5,684 bases of DNA from Microbacterium sp. (GTDB lineage Bacteria; Actinomycetota; Actinomycetes; Actinomycetales; Microbacteriaceae). The notes beneath the pieces were generated by a model, which was not told the DNA's origin, did no database searches, and saw only the letters and a list, made by a program, of their open reading frames with translations. This document shows, piece after piece, positions 1 through 5,156 of the stretch. Location of the stretch: positions 1 to 5,684 of the forward strand of contig QFPD01000156.1 in NCBI GenBank assembly GCA_003248845.1, written 5' to 3'. The translations under genes were made by a program, and so were the position numbers. Positions within the stretch are counted from its first letter, which is position 1. Each line of letters starts with the position of its first letter.

Positions 1-495
1 CGCATCGTCACGGTCGAGGAGACGTTCGAGCTCGCCGTCGCGGCGCCCGACATCGTCGCCCTCCAGGGGCGGCAGCCGAGCCTCGAGGGCACCGGCGCAG
101 TGAGTCTGCGCCGGCTCGTCAAAGAGGCCTTGCGCATGCGTCCGGATCGGCTCGTCGTCGGGGAGGTGCGCGACGCCGAGGCGCTGGACTTGCTGCTTGC
201 GCTGAACACAGGTGTGCCAGGAGCCGCGACGATCCACGCGAACTCGGCCCACGACGCGCTGCGTCGACTCGCCGCGCTGCCGCTTCTGGCAGGACGCAAC
301 ATCGACGCGGGGTTCGTGCTGCCCGCGATCGCGGCGAGCGTCGATCTCGTGGTGCACTGCCGACGAGGCGCCGACGGACGCCGCTTCGTGGAGGAAGTCG
401 TCGACGTGACGGGGGAGGTCATCGACGACGCTGTGCAGACCCGGCCGCTCTACCGGGCCAGCGGTCCCGACGCGCGCGACAGGGCGGCGTCGTGA
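1..495 (+). CDS. Tad/Flp pilus secretion ATPase, CpaF/TadA family (C-terminal part; 5' end outside window)
   Basis: This is the C-terminal 164 residues of a type II/IV secretion-family ATPase, the cytoplasmic motor that hydrolyses ATP to drive pilus subunit assembly. The frame is open from the first base, so the gene begins upstream. Visible motifs are an Asp-box-like VTVEETFEL (residues 3-11 of the visible part), the RMRPDR element followed by a Walker B region RLVVGEVRD (50-58), and the His box ATIHANS (77-83) followed by DALRRL. These are diagnostic of CpaF/TadA proteins. The Walker A loop must lie off the left edge. The Asp box reads EE where many homologues have ED. A polar tail of about 25 residues follows the conserved core. 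The stop codon TGA (493-495) overlaps the GTG start of the next gene, which implies coupling with the platform genes. The family is secure. The gene could be named tadA or cpaF, and actinobacterial annotations use both. Confidence 0.93.
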   Translation, partial: RIVTVEETFELAVAAPDIVALQGRQPSLEGTGAVSLRRLVKEALRMRPDRLVVGEVRDAEALDLLLALNTGVPGAATIHANSAHDALRRLAALPLLAGRNIDAGFVLPAIAASVDLVVHCRRGADGRRFVEEVVDVTGEVIDDAVQTRPLYRASGPDARDRAAS

Positions 496-1358
496 CCGCC
501 CTGTGGGGAGCGGCTCTGGCCGCGGGCATCCTGCTGATCCTCGCGCCCTGGCTCTGGCCCGGCGGCGCTCGGACGGCGGTTCCGTCACCAGGTCGTGAGA
601 GTGGAAGCGTCGTGCGTCTGCTGCAGCAGGCCGGATATGCGCACGCGCCGGCGGGACGTCCCGTCCTGATCGCAGGCGTACTGGCATCCGTGTGTGCCGT
701 GATGGCGTGGCTCGCGACCGGACTGCCCGCCGTCGCGCTCGTCGCTGCGGTGGCCGGGGCTGCCACGCCGTTCACCTGGCTGCGGGCACGGGCGCGCAGG
801 CTCCGGCGTTCGCGCCGAGCGCTCTGGTCCGACGTCTGCGACCTGCTCATCTCAGCCGTACGGGCGGGGCTCTCGCTGCCGGACGCGGTCTCCGCGCTCG
901 CGAGCACCGGTCCCGCGCCCCTCCGCCCCGCGTTCGCGCGGTTCGCGGAGGACATGGCGGCATCCGGTCACTTCGACTCGAGCGCGCTGCGGCTGAAGGC
1001 CGCGCTCGCCGACCCCGTGGCCGACCGGATCATCGAGACGCTCCGGATGGCGCGGCACGTCGGCGGGACGGAACTCACGGGTGTGCTGCGCGCCCTGTCG
1101 GCGTCGGTGCGGGCCGACGCGACGCTGCGCGCCGAGGTGGAGGCTCGTCAATCATGGGTGCGTGGTGCCGCCGTCGTCGGCGTCGTCGCGCCCTGGATCG
1201 TGCTGGGCCTGCTCGTGCTGCGACCGGAGGGGGTCGCCGCCTACGCCACGGGAGCGGGGGTCGTCGTCGTGCTCGTCGGAGCCCTCGTGTCGGTGTGTGC
1301 GTACCGTCTCACGATCCGGCTCGGCCGGCTGCCCGAGCCACAGCGGTGGTTCGGATGA
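492..1358 (+). CDS. tadB: TadB-like inner-membrane platform protein (type II secretion system F domain)
   Basis: A 288-residue membrane protein that with TadC is expected to form the platform on which the ATPase acts. Hydrophobic segments are seen at about 5-22, 58-74, 77-95, 225-243 and 249-270. Between the last two groups lies a T2SF (GspF) domain at about 110-243, opening with LWSDVCDLLISAVRAGLSLP and containing the typical GGTELTGVLRALSASVRAD stretch. An Arg-rich cluster (99-109) sits at the cytoplasmic edge of the third helix. The GTG start at 492 is chosen because it overlaps the upstream stop as GTGA and has a purine-rich AGGGCGG at 481-487 before it. The stop overlaps the next ATG as ATGA. 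Position directly after the ATPase and before a second T2SF protein fits TadB. In family terms, assignment as TadB rather than TadC rests on gene order. Confidence 0.9.
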   Translation: MTALWGAALAAGILLILAPWLWPGGARTAVPSPGRESGSVVRLLQQAGYAHAPAGRPVLIAGVLASVCAVMAWLATGLPAVALVAAVAGAATPFTWLRARARRLRRSRRALWSDVCDLLISAVRAGLSLPDAVSALASTGPAPLRPAFARFAEDMAASGHFDSSALRLKAALADPVADRIIETLRMARHVGGTELTGVLRALSASVRADATLRAEVEARQSWVRGAAVVGVVAPWIVLGLLVLRPEGVAAYATGAGVVVVLVGALVSVCAYRLTIRLGRLPEPQRWFG

Positions 1359-2284
1359 GCGGGGTGACTCTGTTCACCTGCGCCGTGGTTCTCGGCGTAA
1401 CGTTCGCCGCGGGTGCGCTGCTGGCGCTGCAGCGGATGCCGCGGTGGTCGGCCCCGACGCTGTCGCGACGCATCGCGCCGTACCTTCGCGACCTCGCCGA
1501 CCCCGCGGGAATGACGCCCCTGCAACCCGTGCCCACGGTCGGGGATTGGCGTACGGTGCCCAGACGGATGGCGACGACGCTCGCCTCAAGTCTGGGCGGT
1601 GGGGAGGCTCTCGCGCAGCGCTTGCGGCAGGCGGGGAGACGGAACGACGTGGTGGCGTTCCGGGCCGGGCAGCTCGGATGGGCGGTGAGCGGCCTCGCCG
1701 TCGGCGGAGCGCTCGCGATCGCGGCGACCCTTGCGGGGCGCGGCGGCCCCGTCGCGGCGGTGCTGCCTCCGCTGGTCGCGGCGATCGCGATCGTGGTCGC
1801 CGATCAGCGGTTGTCTTTCGCCGCGCGGCGACGTGTCGCACGAATCGAGGAGGAGCTCCCGACCGTTCTGGAATTCCTCGCGCTGTGCCTCGCAGCCGGT
1901 GAAGGGCTGCGCGATGCGCTGCGCCGCGTGGGCGATGTGGGCTCGGGCGTACTGACGGCAGAACTGCGCGCGGCCGTGCTCGCCAGCGGCACCGGTTCGA
2001 GTCTCTCCGATGCGTTGCTCACAGTCGCCAAGACGTGCGACGTCCCCGCGCTGTCGCGTGCTGTCGAGCACCTCGTCGCTGCGATCGACCGCGGAGCACC
2101 GCTCGCTCAGGTCCTGCAGGACCAGGCGGTCGACGCGCGCGAGGACGCGAAGCGGGTCCTCATCGAGTCCGCAGGTCGCAAGGAGATTCTGATGCTCCTG
2201 CCGCTCGTCTTCCTGATCCTGCCGCTCTCGGTGCTGTTCGCCGTGTTCCCCGGCATCGTCATGCTCAAGCTCGGAATCGGATGA
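1355..2284 (+). CDS. tadC: TadC-like inner-membrane platform protein (type II secretion system F domain)
   Basis: A 309-residue paralogue of the preceding protein. Helices are predicted by eye at about 4-24, 108-126, 131-150 and 277-301. The T2SF domain spans about 166-292 and begins with EEELPTVLEFLALCLAAGEG, which is typical of TadC. A long polar stretch (27-105) separates the first helix from the paired central helices. The ATG at 1355 overlaps the tadB stop (ATGA), with a GGTGG at 1345-1349 as a modest ribosome site, so translation is probably coupled. The same reading frame stays open far upstream (to 692), but that part is a shadow of tadB. The stop at 2282-2284 again forms ATGA with a possible start for the next gene. 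By family knowledge it should form a heteromeric platform with TadB for the Tad ATPase. Confidence 0.9.
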   Translation: MSGVTLFTCAVVLGVTFAAGALLALQRMPRWSAPTLSRRIAPYLRDLADPAGMTPLQPVPTVGDWRTVPRRMATTLASSLGGGEALAQRLRQAGRRNDVVAFRAGQLGWAVSGLAVGGALAIAATLAGRGGPVAAVLPPLVAAIAIVVADQRLSFAARRRVARIEEELPTVLEFLALCLAAGEGLRDALRRVGDVGSGVLTAELRAAVLASGTGSSLSDALLTVAKTCDVPALSRAVEHLVAAIDRGAPLAQVLQDQAVDAREDAKRVLIESAGRKEILMLLPLVFLILPLSVLFAVFPGIVMLKLGIG

Positions 2285-2298
2285 CCGGTGGCGGTCGG

Positions 2299-2305
2299 AA
2301 GGAGG
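2299..2305 (+). promoter_or_regulatory. Strong ribosome binding site that sets the start of the Flp-like gene
   Basis: AAGGAGG is a full Shine-Dalgarno match five bases before ATG 2311. It is the strongest such site in the operon and favours 2311 over the ATG at 2281 that overlaps the tadC stop. A dedicated site here fits a subunit gene that needs more translation than the platform genes upstream. Confidence 0.75.
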
Positions 2306-2310
2306 CGGAG

Positions 2311-2514
2311 ATGATCCGCACGCTGTGGAGCCGGGCGCAGGCCTGGCGTGATGAGGTGCTGCGCGACACCCTCGACGACGAGCGAGGGGATGTGCCCGGC
2401 TGGGTCCTCGTGACGCTGATGACAGCCGGTCTCGTGGTAGCGATCTGGACCCTTGCCGGTCCGGCGCTCGCCGATCTCTTCGAGCAGGCGCTGAGTCGCG
2501 TCTCGGGGTTCTGA
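2311..2514 (+). CDS. Small Flp/DUF4244-like pilin candidate
   Basis: A 67-residue protein with one hydrophobic helix (about 31-50). It lies exactly where actinobacterial Tad loci carry the Flp-type or DUF4244 gene, between tadC and tadE. The layout matches Flp prepilins: a charged leader ending DDERG (22-26), a hydrophobic helix, then an amphipathic tail LAGPALADLFEQAL resembling the end of Flp proteins. If Gly26 is the cleavage site, the mature protein would begin DVPGWVLV and have about 41 residues. It carries Trp at +5 instead of the conserved Glu, and Val instead of Tyr at +6. The start at 2311 is chosen for the ideal AAGGAGG site; ATG 2281 would add ten residues (77 in all) and restore an ATGA overlap with tadC. 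The major pilin subunit role is inferred from position and layout. It could instead be an uncleaved small membrane accessory protein. Confidence 0.72.
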   Translation: MIRTLWSRAQAWRDEVLRDTLDDERGDVPGWVLVTLMTAGLVVAIWTLAGPALADLFEQALSRVSGF

Positions 2515-2521
2515 GAATCCC

Positions 2522-2929
2522 ATGCGTCTGCCGGCGAGCGGTGGTGCGCTGCGCGATGACGAGACGGGTTCCGCGCCGGTCGAGTTCGTGCTCGTCGGCA
2601 CCCTGCTCACGCTCCTCACCCTTGCCGTCGTCCAGCTCGCGCTCGCCGTCTACATCCGCAACGTCGTCCACGATGCGGCCGTCGAGGGTGCCTACTACGG
2701 AGCCCTCGCCGACACCCACCCGGCCGACGGCGCGCTCCGCACGCAGGCGCTCATCGCGGCGGCGACGGGCGGCGGGCTGGATGCCGCGGTGATCTCGGCC
2801 GTGCACGAGGGGCCATCGGGCGCGGAGGTCGCGGTCACCGTGACGGCGACTCTCCCGCTCGTGGGGCTCATCGGCATCCCCGCCGGTATGGAGGTGACGG
2901 CGCATGCTCCGCGCGAGAGCTTCGACTGA
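2522..2929 (+). CDS. TadE-like pseudopilin (first copy)
   Basis: A 135-residue protein with a clear TadE-type prepilin N-terminus. An acidic leader (RDDETG) is followed by SAPVEF, with Glu at +5 and Phe at +6 relative to cleavage after Gly16, and then a hydrophobic helix (about 22-44). The rest (45-135) is a small, Ala/Val-rich extracytoplasmic domain including the beta-like AEVAVTVTATLPL. TadE proteins are minor pilins needed for Flp pilus assembly and are processed by the TadV-type peptidase in studied systems. The ATG lies seven bases after the previous stop and has only a weak GAG upstream, so it probably depends on re-initiating ribosomes. The 3' end overlaps the next gene by 26 bp in another frame. 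There are no Cys residues, unlike the second TadE-like protein. Confidence 0.85.
   Translation: MRLPASGGALRDDETGSAPVEFVLVGTLLTLLTLAVVQLALAVYIRNVVHDAAVEGAYYGALADTHPADGALRTQALIAAATGGGLDAAVISAVHEGPSGAEVAVTVTATLPLVGLIGIPAGMEVTAHAPRESFD
2890..2895 (+). promoter_or_regulatory. Ribosome binding site for the second TadE-like gene, inside the first
   Basis: GGAGGT lies within the last codons of the first tadE-like gene, eight bases before ATG 2904. It supports the 26-bp overlapping start, and independent initiation of the downstream gene rather than a start after 2929. Confidence 0.7.
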
Positions 2930-3392
2930 GCATCGACGCGGCGCCCCGGCGTGCGACTTCCGCAGCGACGACGACGGGTCGGCGGCGCTGGAGTTCATCC
3001 TGGTCGGCCTCGTGCTGCTCGTCCCGATCGTCTACCTCGTCATCGCCCTCGGCGCGATCCAAGGGCAGGCGCTCGGTGTCGAGACCGGGGCGCGCCAGCT
3101 CGCCCGCGCGATCGCATCGGCACCGGATGCGGCGACGGCGGACGCCCGCGCGAACCGCGTGCGGGACGCGATCGTGCGCGAATACGGCCTCGATCCTGGT
3201 GCCCTCGACATCGAGGTGTCGTGCTCGCGGGCGACCTGCCCCGAGCCGGGAGCGATCCTCACCGTCACCGTCCGCACGGAGGTTCCGCTGCCCCTTGTTC
3301 CCGCGATCCTGGGCCTCGACGATCTGGCCCGGGTGCCGGCCGAAGCCGCCTCGGCGCAGAAGATCTCGCGCTTCTGGGGAGCGACCCCCTGA
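2904..3392 (+). CDS. TadE/TadF-like pseudopilin (second copy)
   Basis: A 162-residue protein with the same prepilin signature as its neighbour: acidic leader SDDDG, probable cleavage after Gly25, then SAALEF with Glu at +5, and a hydrophobic helix (about 31-52). The exported part is Ala-rich and helical first (60-92), then beta-like (ILTVTVRTEVPLPLVP, 118-133). Two Cys residues, 107 and 112 (SCSRATC), are close enough to form a small disulfide loop outside the membrane. The ATG is chosen for the GGAGGT site eight bases upstream, which lies inside the previous gene. The stop TGA (3390-3392) shares its last base with the next ATG. In actinobacterial Tad loci this slot holds a second TadE-like or TadF protein, and sequence alone does not separate the two. 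Confidence 0.84.
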   Translation: MLRARASTEHRRGAPACDFRSDDDGSAALEFILVGLVLLVPIVYLVIALGAIQGQALGVETGARQLARAIASAPDAATADARANRVRDAIVREYGLDPGALDIEVSCSRATCPEPGAILTVTVRTEVPLPLVPAILGLDDLARVPAEAASAQKISRFWGATP

Positions 3393-3811
3393 TGCGCGCT
3401 CGCGGAGCCGACGCGGACGACGAGGGTTCGGTGCTCGTGCTGACTCTCGGTTACGCGCTTCTCGCCCTCGTCCTCGTACTCGTGTGCGTCGACGCGACCA
3501 GTCTCTACCTCACGCAGAAGCGCGCGGATGCCGCCGCCGACGCCGCGGCCCTCGCCGGCGCGGACGGCTTCACCCTGACGATCGAGGGTGGTGGGCCCGT
3601 GGCCCGGCTCTCGGACGACGGCGTGCACGCCCAGGCCGCAGAGCTGCTCGACGCGCTCGGTACCGCACGGCTCGTGTCGGCGTCGACGCCCGACGGGGTA
3701 TCGGCCCGCGTCCGCGTCGAGGTGGACTGGCGCCCGCCCGTCCTCGCCCTCTTCGTCCCCGATGGCTGGACGCTGGGTGCGACGGCAACGAGCCGCACGG
3801 CGCTGCGCTGA
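3392..3811 (+). CDS. Short TadG-like / Rv3654c-type secreted protein (Tad locus terminal gene)
   Basis: A 139-residue protein opening with an acidic leader ADADDEG, then SVLVLTLGYALLALVLVLV as a hydrophobic helix (about 14-37), then DATSLYLTQKRADAAADAAA (35-54). That last block is the hallmark of the putative Flp pilus-assembly TadE/G-like N-terminal family and of the Rv3654c-type protein that closes many actinobacterial Tad loci. The rest (60-139) is a small extracytoplasmic region rich in acidic and Ala/Val residues. No von Willebrand A-like domain follows, so it is much shorter than proteobacterial TadG. Position +5 after the possible Gly12 site is Leu, so class III processing is uncertain. 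The ATG overlaps the previous stop by one base (TGATG), with GGGGAG at 3376-3381 as ribosome site. It appears to be the last gene of the operon. Confidence 0.82.
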   Translation: MRARGADADDEGSVLVLTLGYALLALVLVLVCVDATSLYLTQKRADAAADAAALAGADGFTLTIEGGGPVARLSDDGVHAQAAELLDALGTARLVSASTPDGVSARVRVEVDWRPPVLALFVPDGWTLGATATSRTALR

Positions 3812-3849
3812 CGTCGCGCGGCGCCTCGCGGGCGGGAGCCTCTCAGCGC
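3805..3849. terminator. Possible bidirectional hairpin between convergent genes
   Basis: GCGCTGA (3805-3811) and TCAGCGC (3843-3849) form a perfect 7-bp inverted repeat containing the two facing stop codons. The 31-base loop is very GC-rich and can form a weaker inner stem (about 3820-3840, with a G-A mismatch). There is no T-tract on either side, so intrinsic termination of the classical kind is not supported. Part of the symmetry arises simply because both genes end in Arg CGC then TGA. Confidence 0.27.
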
Positions 3850-5156
3850 GCCCGCGGAACGAATCGAGGAACCCAGCGGACGAACGCGGCCGCTCCCGCG
3901 AGACCGATCACACCCATGGCTCCGGTCGCGAGGGCGAGCGAGAAGGCGGCGGCGAGAGCGGAGACGAGCAAGGGTGCGATGGCGCCCCCGGCATCCGTCA
4001 ACGTCCGCCACGACCCGAGGAAGGGCGCCGGATCGTCCTGGGGTGCGACGTCGGCACCGAGCGTCAGCAGGATGCCGCTGGACAGCCCGTTGCCGACGCC
4101 GAGGACCGCGGCGAACAGTGCGAACCACATTGCGGCCTGCGGCAGATCGTGCGTGAACGACAGGGCGAGGAACCCGGCGCCCATGAGGATCATCGCGGGG
4201 AGAGCCGCCCACAGCCGCCCGAAGCGGTCCATGACCTGCCCGCTCGCGTAGAACAGGGCGAAGTCGATCGCGCCCGAGATGCCGACGACGAGCGCGATCG
4301 TCTGCGCGTCGAGACCGATCGAGACGCCCCACAGCGGCAGCACGACCTGGCGGGCCGAGCGCACCGCTGACAGCGACGCCGCCGCGAGTCCCAGCCGCGA
4401 GAGCACCCCGCGGAAGCGCCACATCGTCCGGAAGACGCCCACGCGCTCACGCGTGGGGATCGATCCCGTGACCGGCTCGCCGGTGTCCTCGGCGACGCGC
4501 GAGTCGCCCCGCGCGGACGGCCCACCGGGCGCTGCGCCGTCGGCTTCGGGGTCGGGCCCGAGCAGGACGAGCAGCACCGTCGCGACCAGGCACACGCTGA
4601 AGAACCAGACGGTCGCGTGTTCGTCGCCGAACACCGCGAGAAGGGCGGCCGCGATGAAGGGGCCGACGAACATGCCGAGGCGGAAGGTGCCGCCGAGCAG
4701 CGACAGCGCGCGGGCACGGAACGTCAGCGGCACGCGCGTCGTCATGAAAGAGTGCCGCGCGAGCCCGAAGACGGCCGCGCAGAAGCCGATGACGAAGACG
4801 GATGCCGCGAGCACCGCGAGGTTCGGCGCGAGAGCGAGTCCCGCGACACCCGCCATCGCGATGCCGCCGCCGATCGCCATCGTCACCCGTTCGCCGATGC
4901 GGGCGACGGCCCAGCCGGCGGGGATGTTGCCGCAGAGCTGCCCGACGACGAGGGCGGAGGCGACGAGTGCGGCGGTCGGGACGTCGGCGCCGAGGCGCGA
5001 GGCGAAGATCGGCAGAAGCGGGATGACGGCCCCTTCGCCGAGCGCGAAGAGAACGGTCGGCCCGTAGATCACGGGCGCGAGACGCCAGAGCATGCTCCGC
5101 ATCGGGGCGGGGGAGTCGGCATCCGTCACGTCATCCACGTTAGTCTGGAGTGTCAT
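3843..5156 (-). CDS. MFS transporter, 12-TM, drug:H+ antiporter-like
   Basis: A 437-residue inner-membrane transporter with two six-helix halves (helices from about 28 to 200 and 250 to 427). They are joined by a hydrophilic loop at about 201-250 rich in Gly, Pro and acidic residues. A degenerate motif A follows helix 2 (GWAVARIGER, 81-90), with Ala85 in place of the usual Asp. The second half has a fuller copy (GQVMDRFGRL, 306-315). Helix 5 carries a motif C-like GMFVGP (161-166), which in this superfamily marks antiporters, so proton-driven efflux is the likeliest activity; the substrate cannot be told. The ATG at 5156 is the longest start that avoids prfB, and GGAGGG lies 13 bases before it (5170-5175). 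GTG 5129 and ATG 5102 or 5093 are alternatives that leave all helices intact. The frame stays open up to 5321 but there it is a shadow of prfB. The gene is convergent with the Tad operon. Confidence 0.88.
   Translation of the reverse strand: MTLQTNVDDVTDADSPAPMRSMLWRLAPVIYGPTVLFALGEGAVIPLLPIFASRLGADVPTAALVASALVVGQLCGNIPAGWAVARIGERVTMAIGGGIAMAGVAGLALAPNLAVLAASVFVIGFCAAVFGLARHSFMTTRVPLTFRARALSLLGGTFRLGMFVGPFIAAALLAVFGDEHATVWFFSVCLVATVLLVLLGPDPEADGAAPGGPSARGDSRVAEDTGEPVTGSIPTRERVGVFRTMWRFRGVLSRLGLAAASLSAVRSARQVVLPLWGVSIGLDAQTIALVVGISGAIDFALFYASGQVMDRFGRLWAALPAMILMGAGFLALSFTHDLPQAAMWFALFAAVLGVGNGLSSGILLTLGADVAPQDDPAPFLGSWRTLTDAGGAIAPLLVSALAAAFSLALATGAMGVIGLAGAAAFVRWVPRFVPRAR
5137..5146. promoter_or_regulatory. 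Candidate bidirectional promoter with overlapping opposite -10 elements
   Basis: The ten bases ACGTTAGTCT contain TAGTCT on the + strand (5141-5146) and TAACGT on the - strand (5142-5137), both fitting the actinobacterial -10 pattern TANNNT and sharing the central TA. Eight bases separate the + element from the prfB ATG, and seven separate the - element from a GTG (5129) in the transporter frame. Both mRNAs could therefore start at or next to a start codon. No convincing -35 is seen on either side. This is an inference from pattern only. Confidence 0.4.

Noticed and set aside
1586..2998. 470-residue open frame on the - strand opposite tadC, the Flp-like gene and tadE
   Set aside because: Arg/Asp/His-rich low-complexity translation with no recognisable domain. 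It is antisense to well-supported genes and is a typical high-GC shadow frame.
3526..3556. GCC/GAC-rich repetitive stretch in the TadG-like gene
   Set aside because: It encodes the conserved ADAAADAAALAG segment of the family, so the repeat-like DNA reflects protein composition rather than a nucleotide repeat.
3076..4251. 391-residue + strand frame crossing the Tad/MFS junction
   Set aside because: It overlaps three supported genes in other frames and is mostly Arg/Pro/Ala. It runs antisense into the transporter with no ribosome site or domain.
3505..4422. 305-residue - strand frame over the transporter 3' half and the TadG-like gene
   Set aside because: An alternative frame of the MFS gene with Arg-rich composition, and no membrane or domain pattern.
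4279..5067. 262-residue + strand frame antisense to the transporter
   Set aside because: A Ser/Arg/Pro/Ala-rich shadow of the MFS gene with no ribosome site or family signature.
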